A stretch of DNA of 64,000 nt. Origin: Pseudomonas atagonensis. Its GTDB lineage: Bacteria; Pseudomonadota; Gammaproteobacteria; Pseudomonadales; Pseudomonadaceae. The notes under the pieces are model-generated. The model saw only the letters and a list, made by a program, of their open reading frames with translations, was not told the DNA's origin and did no database searches. Location of the stretch: the NCBI RefSeq assembly GCF_011369485.1, contig NZ_VXCA01000044.1, forward strand, positions 1 to 64,000, read 5' to 3'. Positions 53,693 through 63,014 of the stretch are shown here, in pieces (the first letter of the stretch is position 1; the number at the start of each line of letters is the position of its first letter). The position numbers and the translations under genes are program-made.

Positions 53693-55195
53693 TTATTCAG
53701 CGTCTTCACGTTCCCAGTCACGGGTACGGCTGACGGCTTTTTTCCAGCCTTTATAGAGCTTCTCTTTTGCCGCTTCGTCCAGGCTCGGTTCGAACTCGCG
53801 CTCGATCACGGCCTTGCCGCGCAGTTCTTCCAGGCTGCCCCAGAAACCGCACGCCAGGCCGGCCAGATACGCCGCGCCGAGTGCCGTGGTTTCGCGCATT
53901 TGCGGACGCTCGACCTGCGTGCCGAGGATGTCGGCCTGGAACTGCATGAGGAAGTTGTTCGCTACCGCGCCGCCGTCCACGCGCAGGGCTTTGAGGCGTT
54001 CGCCGGAATCCTGTTGCATGGCGTCGAGAACGTCACGGGTCTGGTAGGCAATCGATTCCAGTGCGGCACGGATGATGTGATCCACGCGCACACCGCGCGT
54101 CAGGCCGAACAGTGCGCCACGGGCATAAGGGTCCCAGTACGGAGCGCCCAGACCAGTGAACGCCGGCACCAGATAAACGCCATTGCTGTCTTTGACTTTA
54201 TTGGCGAAATATTCGGTGTCGTGGGCGTCGTTGATGATTTTCAGTTCATCACGCAGCCACTGCACGGTCGAACCGCCGTTGAATACTGCGCCTTCCAGTG
54301 CGTAAGCCACTTCACCACGCGGGCCGCAAGCGATGGTGGTGAGCATGCCGTGCTTGGATTTGACCGCTTTGTCACCGGTGTTCATCAGCAGGAAGCAACC
54401 GGTGCCGTAGGTGTTTTTCGCCTGACCCGGCTCGACGCACATCTGGCCGAACAAGGCCGCTTGCTGGTCGCCGGCGATCCCGCCGATGGCGATGCCGCTT
54501 TTGGTGCGACCATAGATTTCCGAAGAAGCCTTCACTTGCGGAAGCATTTCGCGCGGGATATCGAGGATCTCCAGCATCTTCGCGTCCCACTCAAGCGAGT
54601 GGATGTTGAAGAGCATGGTGCGCGAGGCGTTGGTGTAGTCGGTGACGTGGACTTTGCCGCCGGTGAATTTCCAGATCAGCCAGCTATCGACGGTGCCGAA
54701 CAGCAGTTCGCCGTTGCGCGCACGTTCGCGGCTGCCTTCGACGTTGTCGAGGATCCATTTCAGTTTGGTGCCGGAGAAGTACGGGTCGGTAACCAGACCG
54801 GTGGTGTCACGGATGTATTCTTCGTGGCCGTCACGCTTGAGCTGCTGGCAGATCTCGGTGCTGCGGCGGCACTGCCATACGATCGCGTTGTACACCGGGC
54901 GACCGGTGGTCTTGTCCCATACCACGGTGGTTTCGCGTTGGTTGGTGATGCCGATGGCGGCGACCTGGTCGTGATGCAGACCGGCCTGCGCCAGCGCTTC
55001 AACCATTACCGCGCTCTGGGTGGCGAAGATTTCCATCGGGTCATGTTCGACCCAACCGGCTTGCGGGTAGTGCTGGGCGAATTCGCGCTGGGCGGTGCAG
55101 ACCACGTTCGCGTCGCGGTCGAAAATGATCGCGCGGGAGCTGGTCGTACCCTGATCGAGGGCAATGATGTAGTTCTTATTCTGAATGTCGGTCAT
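53693..55195 (-). CDS. glpK: Glycerol kinase
   Basis: The 500-residue FGGY kinase phosphorylates glycerol to glycerol-3-phosphate. It opens with the phosphate-binding DQGTTSSRAIIFDRDANVV, and carries the catalytic-region phrase NASRTMLFNIHSLEWD, the ATP-site GGIAGDQQAALFGQMC and the FGGY segment RVDGGAVANNFLMQFQAD. The length is standard. It is 78 bases downstream of glpF and 96 bases upstream of glpR, and is probably co-transcribed from the glpF promoter. Confidence 0.96.
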   Translation of the reverse strand: MTDIQNKNYIIALDQGTTSSRAIIFDRDANVVCTAQREFAQHYPQAGWVEHDPMEIFATQSAVMVEALAQAGLHHDQVAAIGITNQRETTVVWDKTTGRPVYNAIVWQCRRSTEICQQLKRDGHEEYIRDTTGLVTDPYFSGTKLKWILDNVEGSRERARNGELLFGTVDSWLIWKFTGGKVHVTDYTNASRTMLFNIHSLEWDAKMLEILDIPREMLPQVKASSEIYGRTKSGIAIGGIAGDQQAALFGQMCVEPGQAKNTYGTGCFLLMNTGDKAVKSKHGMLTTIACGPRGEVAYALEGAVFNGGSTVQWLRDELKIINDAHDTEYFANKVKDSNGVYLVPAFTGLGAPYWDPYARGALFGLTRGVRVDHIIRAALESIAYQTRDVLDAMQQDSGERLKALRVDGGAVANNFLMQFQADILGTQVERPQMRETTALGAAYLAGLACGFWGSLEELRGKAVIEREFEPSLDEAAKEKLYKGWKKAVSRTRDWEREDAE

Positions 55196-55272
55196 GTCGA
55201 TTGCCTTGGACGAAATAAGGGAGAGTGGGCCGTGGCGCAGACTCTATCTGGCAGGAGTCTGCGCCGACTGTT

Positions 55273-56124
55273 TCAAGAAGTTCTTGGTTTGCCGTCAATG
55301 GCCGGTTCTGCATCCTTTGTAGCAGGTGTGGCGCCAGTCAGGTGACGGGCGATGAGCCCGCGATACCCGGCAGCGCCGAGGCAGGCACCGACAATCGGTG
55401 CAAAAATCGGAATCAGGAAGTACGGAATATCGCGGCCGCCAGTGAAGGAAATTTCACCCCAGCCGGCGAAGAAAGTCATCAGTTTCGGACCGAAGTCACG
55501 CGCCGGGTTCATCGCGAAACCGGTCAGCGGGCCCATCGAGCTGCCGATCACCGCGATCAGCAAACCGATCAGCAGCGGCGCCATCGGGCCTTTCGGCAAG
55601 CCGTTGTTGTCGTCGGTCAGGGCCATGATCACGCCCATCAGAATCGCGGTGATGATCATCTCGACCAGGAAAGCCTGAGCGGTGGACAGTACCGGGTTCG
55701 GGAAAGTCGAGAACACCGAGGCCAATTCAAGGCTGGCGGCCGAGCCGCGAACCATTTGGTGAGTTTGTTCGAAATCGAAGAACAGGTTGCTGTACAGCGT
55801 GTAAACCAACAGCGCGCCGCAGAAGGCGCCGGCAATCTGCGACAGGATGTAGAACGGCAGTTTGCGCTTTTCGAAGTCGGCGAAAATACTCAGCGCAATG
55901 CTCACGGCGGGGTTCAGGTGCGCGCCGGAAACGCCGGCGGTCAGGTAGATCGCCATGCTTACGCCAACGCCCCAGATGATGCTGATTTCCCACAGGCCGA
56001 AGCTGGCGCCCGCGACCTTGAGCGCGGCGACACAGCCCGTGCCGAAAAAGATCAGGAGTGCAGTACCCAGAAACTCGGCCATGCATTGGCTCGAGAGCGA
56101 TGGTTGCTGTAAAGCAGTTGTCAT
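55273..56124 (-). CDS. glpF: Glycerol facilitator (aquaglyceroporin)
   Basis: The 283-residue MIP-family channel has six hydrophobic helices and the two NPA boxes at 71-73 (GAHLNPAVS) and 206-208 (GFAMNPARDFGP). The residue pattern around the second box fits a glycerol channel rather than a pure water channel. The ATG at 56124 has CGAGG upstream. It is first gene of glpFKRD, with a CA motif just before the ribosome site that would place it under Crc/Hfq control. Confidence 0.95.
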   Translation of the reverse strand: MTTALQQPSLSSQCMAEFLGTALLIFFGTGCVAALKVAGASFGLWEISIIWGVGVSMAIYLTAGVSGAHLNPAVSIALSIFADFEKRKLPFYILSQIAGAFCGALLVYTLYSNLFFDFEQTHQMVRGSAASLELASVFSTFPNPVLSTAQAFLVEMIITAILMGVIMALTDDNNGLPKGPMAPLLIGLLIAVIGSSMGPLTGFAMNPARDFGPKLMTFFAGWGEISFTGGRDIPYFLIPIFAPIVGACLGAAGYRGLIARHLTGATPATKDAEPAIDGKPRTS

Positions 56125-56139
56125 TGAAAACCTCGGTTT

Positions 56140-56147
56140 TTGTTGTT
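56140..56147 (-). promoter_or_regulatory. Crc/Hfq CA motif candidate in the glpF leader
   Basis: On the minus strand AACAACAA is a perfect AAYAAYAA, eight bases upstream of the ribosome site of glpF. It would couple glycerol uptake to carbon catabolite repression. Confidence 0.65.
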
Positions 56148-56485
56148 GTCTGGCGCATTGCCAACAGGGCAGGGCGCGATTTTCACCGGTCAGGAATCCC
56201 CATTCCGTTCCCGGTTTACTGCTGGGTGCTGCGGTGACGATAATTCTTACATTATTCAGATTCGAAAAAATATAGACAAGAAACAAACCTGTCAAAGGTC
56301 GAAAGTGAACCGTCAGTCACAATAAAACTATTCGTCGTGTGAATGATCGTCCGTGATGGTTCGTCCGCTTTGTTCTCAAAGAGGCGCAGGCCGCAGGAAA
56401 CGTGGCTTGGAATAGAGCCTTTTACGGTGTGATCACCTAGAATTCCGCGCAGGATTTTTCTCTCGCCGCCGAGCCTGGAGCTGCC
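56148..56485. other. Divergent promoter region, glpF / ybaK
   Basis: This is a non-coding stretch of 338 bases. An AT-rich island at about 56240-56340 with ATTCGAA and TCGAAAG resembles degenerate GlpR half-sites (core TTCGAA) and probably marks the glpF promoter. No small gene is supported. Confidence 0.45.
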
Positions 56486-56956
56486 ATGACCCCTGCGTTG
56501 GACTTGTTGAAAAAAGTTCGTGCCGAACATCGCGTGCACAGTTACGAACATGACCCGAAGGCCGCGTCGTATGGGCTGGAGGCCGCAGAAAAACTCGCGC
56601 TTGAGCCTGCGCAGGTATTCAAGACATTGCTCGCGGCGAGCGAAAAAGGTGAATTGCTGGTGGCGGTGGTGCCGGTCGTCGGAAGCCTTGACCTCAAAGG
56701 TCTGGCGCATGCCGCCGGGGTGAAAAAAGCCGAGATGGCTGACCCAGCAGCGGCCCAGCGTTCCACCGGTTACCTCTTGGGTGGCATCAGCCCGTTGGGC
56801 CAGAAAAAGCGCCTGCGCACTTTCATCGACAACTCGGCTCAAGGTTTTGCGACTATTTATGTCAGCGCCGGGCGGCGGGGGCTGGAAGTCGAATTGGCGC
56901 CAGCGGTGCTCGCCGAACACACTCAGGCGAAATTCGCCGACATCGGCCGTGTTTAA
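56486..56956 (+). CDS. ybaK: Cys-tRNA(Pro) deacylase, YbaK/EbsC type
   Basis: The 156-residue trans-editing enzyme hydrolyses Cys mischarged on tRNA-Pro. It has the YbaK layout: HEYDPK-like HSYEHDPKAASYGLEAAEKL, QVFKTLLAASEKGELLVAVVP with the conserved Lys, RSTGYLLGGISPLGQKKRLRTF and the closing GRRGLEVELAP. GGAG lies upstream of the ATG. The gene is divergent from glpF. P. aeruginosa has a similar gene beside its glp cluster as I recall. Confidence 0.9.
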   Translation: MTPALDLLKKVRAEHRVHSYEHDPKAASYGLEAAEKLALEPAQVFKTLLAASEKGELLVAVVPVVGSLDLKGLAHAAGVKKAEMADPAAAQRSTGYLLGGISPLGQKKRLRTFIDNSAQGFATIYVSAGRRGLEVELAPAVLAEHTQAKFADIGRV

Positions 56957-57053
56957 GCCGACCCTCACTGTATGAAGAAAATTGACCGGTTCTGTCACTG
57001 GCGCTGACCAGGCCCGCGCCGCATGCTCTGACCACTGACTTAGGGAGAAAGTT

Positions 57054-57836
57054 ATGCAGCTTGAGTTTCATCAGGTCGACGCATTCAGTGACCGGCCTTT
57101 CAGCGGTAATCCGGCCATGGTTTATCGGCTCGATGCGTGGCTGGCGGACGAACTGATGCAGAAAATCGCCGCCGAGCACAACCTCGCGGAAACCGCGTTT
57201 CTGGTGCGCGAAGGTCAGGCCTGGCAGATCCGCTGGTTCACGCCGACCACCGAAGTGCCGCTGTGCGGCCATGCGACGCTGGCCAGCGCTCATGTGTTGT
57301 TTGAGGTCTACAAGGAAACCGCTGAAAGCATCGCCTTCGTCTGCAAGTCCGGGCCGTTGAGCGTCAGCCGCGAAGGCGGGCGTCTGTGGCTGGATTTTCC
57401 GTCGATTGTTCCAACGGAGATTGGCGTGACGCTGGATGTCGAGCGGGCGCTGGGCGTGGAAGCGGTCGATGTGCTGGGTTCGAATGAACTGTTTGTGGTG
57501 CTGAACTCGGAACAGGCGGTGCTCGACTGCAAACCGGACATGGTCGCACTGGCCAAACTGCCGTGGCTGGGGGCGATCGTCACGGCGCGCGGCAATCAGC
57601 ATGACTTCGTCTCGCGTTATTTCGCCCCGGCGATTGGGATCAACGAAGACCCGGTCACCGGTTCAACCCATTGCAGCCTGATTCCGTACTGGTCAAAACG
57701 CTTGGGCAAGTCGAGCCTGACCGCGTGTCAGCGCTCGGCGCGGGGCGGCGAGTTGTTCTGTCGGCTTGAGGGTGGGCGGGTGAAGATCGGTGGCAATGCA
57801 ACGCTGGTTGCCAGCGGTACCCTGATTTTGGGCTGA
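57054..57836 (+). CDS. PhzF family isomerase/epimerase-like protein
   Basis: The 260-residue protein has the PhzF (diaminopimelate-epimerase-like) fold. It opens with FHQVDAFSDRPFSGNPAMVY, the probable catalytic Glu is Glu46 (EHNLAETAFLV), and the second-domain motif NEDPVTGSTHCSLIPYW is present. Most members outside phenazine clusters have unknown substrates, and no phenazine genes are seen here. GGGAGAAAG precedes the ATG. It is followed by a REP palindrome pair. Confidence 0.9.
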   Translation: MQLEFHQVDAFSDRPFSGNPAMVYRLDAWLADELMQKIAAEHNLAETAFLVREGQAWQIRWFTPTTEVPLCGHATLASAHVLFEVYKETAESIAFVCKSGPLSVSREGGRLWLDFPSIVPTEIGVTLDVERALGVEAVDVLGSNELFVVLNSEQAVLDCKPDMVALAKLPWLGAIVTARGNQHDFVSRYFAPAIGINEDPVTGSTHCSLIPYWSKRLGKSSLTACQRSARGGELFCRLEGGRVKIGGNATLVASGTLILG

Positions 57837-57847
57837 CCGAAACTAAA

Positions 57848-57937
57848 TGTGGGAGCGGGCTTGCTCGCGAAGGCGGTGTGTCATTCAGCCTTGATGCTGG
57901 CTGATGGACCGCTTTCGCGAGCAAGCCCGCTCCCACA
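57848..57937. repeat. REP palindrome pair (GTGGGAG class), second copy
   Basis: TGTGGGAGCGGGCTTGCTCG and its inverted partner flank a 45-base spacer, as at 4721-4810. It separates the convergent PhzF and ABC ATPase genes. Confidence 0.88.
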
Positions 57938-57955
57938 GTTTTGATCCGGGACGGA

Positions 57956-59065
57956 TCAGTGTGCGGTGCGGTAGCGGCGGACGCCGTTTTCCACTGCTGG
58001 AATCTGTGCAGCAGTGCTGCCAGAGGCCTGGAATAACACCAGATGTTCAGCGGCAACGCGAATCCCGACCTCGGCACCCACCTGATGGTCAGCGTGGCTG
58101 GGGAAAATCGATTCCAGTTGCGCGCCTGTCGGCAATTGCAAACGGTAAAGCGTCGAAGCACCGAGGAATGTCTTGCCGACGATCCGCGCTTTCAACCCGC
58201 TGTCCGGCGCATAAACAATGTCGTCCGGGCGCAGTAACACGTCCACCGCGCCGCCAATCGGCCAGGTATAAGCACGATTGCCGCGCAGCTCACCGAGTTC
58301 GGTCTGCACCGATTCCGGGCTGCCGAGTTGGCCGCGAATAAAGTAGCCCTGGCCGATGAAGCTGGCCACGAACGGCGTCGCCGGTTCGTGATACAGGTTG
58401 TACGGCGTGTCCCACTGCTCCAGTCGACCTTCCTTGAAAACACCGACGTGATCGCTCACGGCGAAGGCTTCCTCCTGGTCGTGGGTCACCAGAATCGCGC
58501 TGGTGCCACGGGCCTTGAGGATGTCGCGGACTTCGTGACTGAGCTTGCGGCGCAACTCGCCGTCGAGGTTGGAGAACGGCTCATCCAGCAACAGCAGTTG
58601 CGGCTCTGGCGCCAGCGCGCGGGCGAGGGCGACACGTTGTTGCTGCCCACCGGACAGCTCGTGCGGGAAGCGTTTGCCGAGGTTCTTCAGGTTGACCAGT
58701 TCGAGCAGTTCTTCGGTGACGCGCTCTTTGTTCGGGTGCTTGCGGATGCCGAACGCGATGTTGTCCGCGACGCTCAGGTGCGGGAACAGCGCGTAGTCCT
58801 GAAACACCATGCCGATCCGGCGTTTCTCCGGCGCGAGGGTGAAACCGGCGCTGGAAATGGTTTCGCCACCCAGGGTGATTTCACCTTCGTGCACCGGTTC
58901 AAAACCGGCAATGGCGCGTAACGTCGTAGTCTTGCCGCAGCCGGACGAACCCAGCAGGCAGCCGATGTCGCCGGCATTGAGGTGCAGATTGAGGTTCTGC
59001 ACCACGCGTTGATCTTGATAGCCGCAAGCGAGGTTGCGCAGGTTCAGCAGTAATTCATGGCTCAT
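57956..59065 (-). CDS. ABC transporter ATPase, FbpC/PotA-like, without partner permeases
   Basis: The 369-residue ATPase has Walker A GSSGCGKTTTLR, signature LSGGQQQRVALARALA, Walker B LLLLDEPFSNLD, the H-loop VTHDQEEAFA, and a C-terminal TOBE domain (VLLRPDDIVYAPDSGLKARI). This is the type that drives import of iron, polyamine or thiosulfate. Its start overlaps the argF stop by four bases, so it is translated with argF. No permease or binding-protein gene is present here. P. aeruginosa has the same argF-ATPase neighbour as I recall. The substrate is uncertain. Confidence 0.88.
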   Translation of the reverse strand: MSHELLLNLRNLACGYQDQRVVQNLNLHLNAGDIGCLLGSSGCGKTTTLRAIAGFEPVHEGEITLGGETISSAGFTLAPEKRRIGMVFQDYALFPHLSVADNIAFGIRKHPNKERVTEELLELVNLKNLGKRFPHELSGGQQQRVALARALAPEPQLLLLDEPFSNLDGELRRKLSHEVRDILKARGTSAILVTHDQEEAFAVSDHVGVFKEGRLEQWDTPYNLYHEPATPFVASFIGQGYFIRGQLGSPESVQTELGELRGNRAYTWPIGGAVDVLLRPDDIVYAPDSGLKARIVGKTFLGASTLYRLQLPTGAQLESIFPSHADHQVGAEVGIRVAAEHLVLFQASGSTAAQIPAVENGVRRYRTAH

Positions 59066-59982
59066 GCGTGGTGATATGCCGGTTCGACGAGGAACTCGAG
59101 CAGGGCCTTCTGTGCGTGGAGACGGTTTTCTGCCTGATCCCAGGCGACGGAGCGCGGGTCATCAAGCAGGTCGAGACTGATTTCTTCGCCACGGTGCGCC
59201 GGCAGGCAGTGCATGAACAGCACGTCCTCGGCCGCCAGGTCGAGCAGGGCGCGATTGACCTGGTACGGTGCGAACAGCTTGAGGCGCTTGGCGGTTTCCT
59301 CTTCCTGGCCCATCGAGGTCCAGACGTCGGTGCTCACCAGGTGTGCGCCACGCACGGCGTCCTGCGGGTCGCGGACGATGGTCACGCGATCGCCGGCCTT
59401 GGCAACGAATTCAGGGTTTGGCTCGTAGCCTTCAGGGCAGGCAACGCGCAACTGGAAGTCGAACTGGATCGCCGCTTCTATATAGCTGTTGCACATGTTG
59501 TTGCCGTCGCCGATCCAGGCCACGGTCTTGCCCTGAATCGAACCGCGGTGCTCAAGGAACGTCTGCATGTCGGCCAGCAACTGGCACGGGTGCAGGTCAT
59601 CGGACAGGCCGTTGATCACCGGCACGCGCGAGTTGGCGGCGAATTCGGTCAGGGTGCTGTGGGCAAAGGTACGGATCATCACCGCATCGAGCATGCTCGA
59701 CATGACGATGGCGCAGTCGCCGATGGGCTCGCCACGACCCAGCTGGGTGTCACGTGGCGAAAGGAAGATCGCCTGGCCGCCGAGCTGGATCATACCGGCC
59801 TCGAAGGAGATCCGGGTGCGGGTCGAGGACTTCTCGAAGATCATCCCCAGCACGCGGTTTTTCAGAGGCTCGAACAGTACGCCGCGGTTACGCAGGTCCT
59901 TGAGCTCAACGCCTCGACGGATCACGCTGACCAGCTCTTCGGGCGTGCAATCCATCAGGGAGAGAAAGTGCCTTGCGCTCAT
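59062..59982 (-). CDS. argF: Ornithine carbamoyltransferase, anabolic
   Basis: The 306-residue enzyme makes citrulline from ornithine and carbamoyl phosphate in arginine synthesis. The carbamoyl-phosphate motif is STRTR at 53-57, the ornithine-site loop is DVWTSMGQEEE and the catalytic motif is FMHCLPAHRGEE. MSARHFLSLMD matches the P. aeruginosa N-terminus as I recall, so the second ATG (59982) is used; another ATG immediately before it is also possible. Its stop overlaps the ABC ATPase start. Confidence 0.95.
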   Translation of the reverse strand: MSARHFLSLMDCTPEELVSVIRRGVELKDLRNRGVLFEPLKNRVLGMIFEKSSTRTRISFEAGMIQLGGQAIFLSPRDTQLGRGEPIGDCAIVMSSMLDAVMIRTFAHSTLTEFAANSRVPVINGLSDDLHPCQLLADMQTFLEHRGSIQGKTVAWIGDGNNMCNSYIEAAIQFDFQLRVACPEGYEPNPEFVAKAGDRVTIVRDPQDAVRGAHLVSTDVWTSMGQEEETAKRLKLFAPYQVNRALLDLAAEDVLFMHCLPAHRGEEISLDLLDDPRSVAWDQAENRLHAQKALLEFLVEPAYHHA

Positions 59983-60387
59983 CATTGACTACCTTTTTGC
60001 TACAAACCGCAGATGCTCAAAGCCTTGTTTAACGGAACAACGGGCGAGACCTGCGGCGTAAGCCGCACGGGGCGACGAAATAGGGGAAGGCGCGATATTG
60101 ACATTAAATGTCGCGTTTTTCCAATAGGCTACGGTTTTTGCGGGATTCGGAGGGCGCACCGGCGTTGGCCGATCACGCATTTGAAGCCGGGTTCAGGACA
60201 GCAGCGAGCCTCTTTGTACACTGGCCTCGCGGGGCTTGGCAATCCGGCGTGGCGCGGATGACGCTGCTTCGGTCGTTTCAGGACTCGTCGGCCACGGACT
60301 CGCTTGGTCGGATGCTCAGGTCGAAACATTTGCTAAAGCAAAGTGCTGGGTTATAACTACCTTTCGAGCGACGCAGGAAGCCACCGC
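59983..60387. other. argF upstream region with ArgR-like site
   Basis: These 405 bases hold no supported gene; short frames lack start signals. TGTCGC followed by eight bases and AA (60109-60124) resembles an ArgR half-site reported for P. aeruginosa. It overlaps a palindrome, GACATTAAATGTC, at 60100-60112. This fits arginine repression of argF. The right part contains the promoter of the small downstream gene. Confidence 0.5.
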
Positions 60388-60678
60388 ATGGAATCGAGAG
60401 AAAAACTGTTAATGGAACTGCTGGGCCACACGGCTCGCTCACTGACCCATCTCACCGCTTCGGTCACTTCAATGTCGTTTGAGCTGTTGCGCAGCGAAGA
60501 CGAAGTGGTCAAGTCTGCCGGTCGCCACATGATTGATCGCATGGCCACGATCAGTGCCGGGCTCGACGAACACTGGCGGCTGATTGGCGAACTCACCGGC
60601 GTACACGTCGCCCACGAGCAAATCGAAACCATCCAGGAAATCCAGTTGCAGGCACCGCCACAGTTGCCGTCGAACTGA
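60388..60678 (+). CDS. Small conserved hypothetical helical protein
   Basis: The 96-residue soluble protein is largely helical (LLMELLGHTARSLTHLTASV, MIDRMATISAGLDEHWRLIG). The ATG at 60388 has AGGAAG upstream; the longer frame lacks it. A gene of similar size lies at the same spot beside argF in P. aeruginosa as I recall. The function is unknown. Confidence 0.72.
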   Translation: MESREKLLMELLGHTARSLTHLTASVTSMSFELLRSEDEVVKSAGRHMIDRMATISAGLDEHWRLIGELTGVHVAHEQIETIQEIQLQAPPQLPSN

Positions 60679-60811
60679 CTGCGCCAGTCCATCGGCTGGC
60701 CTGATGGCCGCCGATTCACAAGACGAACGTCGCTGGCGCCGCCTCGGCGCTCGGGCCATAGTTTTGTTCCCGCAGGCAAGTTACCTGCCCAGAACAAGAC
60801 AGAGACTGGCC

Positions 60812-62917
60812 ATGACCAAGACTCTCCATCACCGTGCCTGCCACCTGTGCGAAGCCATTTGCGGCCTGACCATCGAGACCACCGAGACCGATGGCAGCGT
60901 TGCGATCACCTCGATCAAGGGCGATGCCCTGGATACCTTCAGCAGAGGCCATATCTGCCCCAAAGCCGTGGCCCTGCAAGATATCCAGAATGATCCCGAT
61001 CGGCTGCGCCAGCCGATGCGCCGTGTCGGCAGTGAATGGCTGCCGATCGAATGGGACGAGGCTTTCGCACTGGTGGCCGAGCGCCTGGCGGCTGTTCAGG
61101 AGCGTCACGGACAAAACGCCGTGGCGGTTTATCAGGGCAACCCGAGCGTGCACAACTACGGGCTGATGACTCACAGCAATTACTTCCTCGGTTTGCTGAA
61201 AACCCGTAACCGTTATTCGGCAACGTCGGTCGACCAGTTGCCCCACCATCTGACCAGCCATTTGATGTACGGGCATGGCCTGCTGTTACCGATTCCGGAC
61301 ATCGATCACACCGATTTCATGCTGATTCTCGGTGGCAACCCTCTGGCCTCCAACGGCAGCATCATGACCGTGCCCGACGTTGAAAAACGCCTGAAAGCGA
61401 TTCAGGCGCGCGGCGGCAAAGTCGTGGTCGTCGATCCGCGTCGCAGCGAAACAGCGGCAATGGCCGATCAGCATTTGTTCGTGCGCCCGGGCGGCGATGC
61501 GGCGTTGCTGTTTGGCGTGCTCAACACGCTGTTTAGCGAGGGGCTGACCCGCGACAGTCATTTGCCGGTTGATGGCCTCGATGACGTGCGTGCGGCGGTC
61601 GCAACGTTCACTGCCGAAGCCATGAGCCCCTTGTGCGCCGTACCCGCTGAACAGATTCGCCAATTGGCCCGCGACTTCGCCGCTGCGCCAAGTGCGGTGT
61701 GCTATGGGCGGATGGGTGTGTCGACGCAGGCTTTCGGCACGCTGTGCCATTGGGTCGTGCAATTGATCAATCTGGTCACCGGCAACCTCGACCGTGTCGG
61801 CGGCGCGCTCTGCACCGAGCCGGCAGTCGATCTGGTGGCCTCGACCTCGGGTGGGCATTTCAACAAGTGGCAGAGTCGGGTTTCCGGGCGTCCTGAGTAT
61901 GGCGGCGAACTGCCGGTCTCGGCGCTGGCCGAAGAAATGCTCACCGAAGGCGAAGGGCAGATCCGCGCACTGATCACCGTGGCCGGCAATCCGGTGTTGT
62001 CCACGCCCAACGGACGGCAACTGGAACAGGCGCTGGATGGCCTGGAGTTCATGGTCAGCATCGACCTGTACATCAACGAAACCACGCGTTGCGCCGACCT
62101 GATCCTGCCGTCGACTTCGGCGCTGGAGAACGATCACTACGACACCACGTTCAATCTGTTCGCGGTGCGTAACGTGACCCGTTTCAATCGCGCGATCCTC
62201 GCCAAGCCTGAGGGCGCGCTGCATGACTGGGAGATCTTCGTCGGCCTGGCCAAGGCGTTTGCCGGGAAAACCGGCAAAGAGCTGAAACCGACGATGCCGC
62301 CGGCGAAGATGATCGACATGGGCCTGCGCATGGGCATGTATGGCGATGCGTCCGAACACAAGTTGTCATTGAACACGTTGTTCGACCATCCGCACGGAAT
62401 TGATCTGGGCGCGCTGAAACCGAATCTGGCAAAGCGTTTAAAAACGCCTGATCAGCGTGTGCAGGCTGCGCCACCGGAGATCCTTGCCGACTTGGCGCGC
62501 TTCGCCGCATTACAGGCGCCAGCCGCCGATGAACTGCTGATGATCGGGCGCCGCCACGTGCGCAGCAACAACTCGTGGATGCACAACTACCATCGTCTGG
62601 TGAAGGGCAAGCCGCGCCACCAGTTGCTGATGCATCCCGACGATCTCGCCAGTCGTGGCCTCAATGACGGGCAGTTGGTGCGGGTCAGTTCGCGGGTCGG
62701 GCAGATTGAAGTGGAAGTGCTTGGCAGTCTGGACATGATGAAAGGCGTGGTCAGTCTGCCGCACGGTTGGGGCCACGCACGGCCTGGCGTGCAGATGGCG
62801 ATCGCCTCGAGTCAGCCTGGTTCGAGTGCCAATGACTTGACCGATGAATGCCAACTTGACGAGTTGTCCGGTAACGCGGCATTGAATGGTGTGCCGGTGA
62901 CGGTGGCTGCGGCTTGA
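60812..62917 (+). CDS. Molybdopterin-dependent oxidoreductase with 4Fe-4S cluster
   Basis: The 701-residue protein is of the formate-dehydrogenase/DMSO-reductase type. The N-terminal 4Fe-4S cluster cysteines are Cys10, Cys13, Cys17 and Cys49 (CHLCEAICG...HICPKA). The molybdopterin domain includes VVVDPRRSETAAMADQHLFVRPGGDAALL and CYGRMGVSTQAFGTL, and a C-terminal molydopterin-binding domain has MHPDDLASRGLNDGQLVRV. No Tat signal peptide is seen, so it is cytosolic. The substrate is unknown. The ATG at 60812 is chosen because the Fe-S domain begins there. Confidence 0.9.
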   Translation: MTKTLHHRACHLCEAICGLTIETTETDGSVAITSIKGDALDTFSRGHICPKAVALQDIQNDPDRLRQPMRRVGSEWLPIEWDEAFALVAERLAAVQERHGQNAVAVYQGNPSVHNYGLMTHSNYFLGLLKTRNRYSATSVDQLPHHLTSHLMYGHGLLLPIPDIDHTDFMLILGGNPLASNGSIMTVPDVEKRLKAIQARGGKVVVVDPRRSETAAMADQHLFVRPGGDAALLFGVLNTLFSEGLTRDSHLPVDGLDDVRAAVATFTAEAMSPLCAVPAEQIRQLARDFAAAPSAVCYGRMGVSTQAFGTLCHWVVQLINLVTGNLDRVGGALCTEPAVDLVASTSGGHFNKWQSRVSGRPEYGGELPVSALAEEMLTEGEGQIRALITVAGNPVLSTPNGRQLEQALDGLEFMVSIDLYINETTRCADLILPSTSALENDHYDTTFNLFAVRNVTRFNRAILAKPEGALHDWEIFVGLAKAFAGKTGKELKPTMPPAKMIDMGLRMGMYGDASEHKLSLNTLFDHPHGIDLGALKPNLAKRLKTPDQRVQAAPPEILADLARFAALQAPAADELLMIGRRHVRSNNSWMHNYHRLVKGKPRHQLLMHPDDLASRGLNDGQLVRVSSRVGQIEVEVLGSLDMMKGVVSLPHGWGHARPGVQMAIASSQPGSSANDLTDECQLDELSGNAALNGVPVTVAAA

Positions 62918-63014
62918 GCATGTCTGTCGGGGAGACCAAGCAGCGCGCTCGGGATTCCGTTACAATGCGCCACCGTGCCGACCCATGAGTCGGAAAGTTC
63001 AGCCGAGGTGCTCC

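Noticed and set aside
53618..55345. A 575-residue plus-strand frame opposite glpK
   Set aside because: Antisense shadow of the highly conserved glycerol kinase gene.
57054..57836. A phenazine biosynthesis locus suggested by the PhzF homologue
   Set aside because: No phzA-E or phzG genes are present, and solitary PhzF-like proteins are common in pseudomonads.
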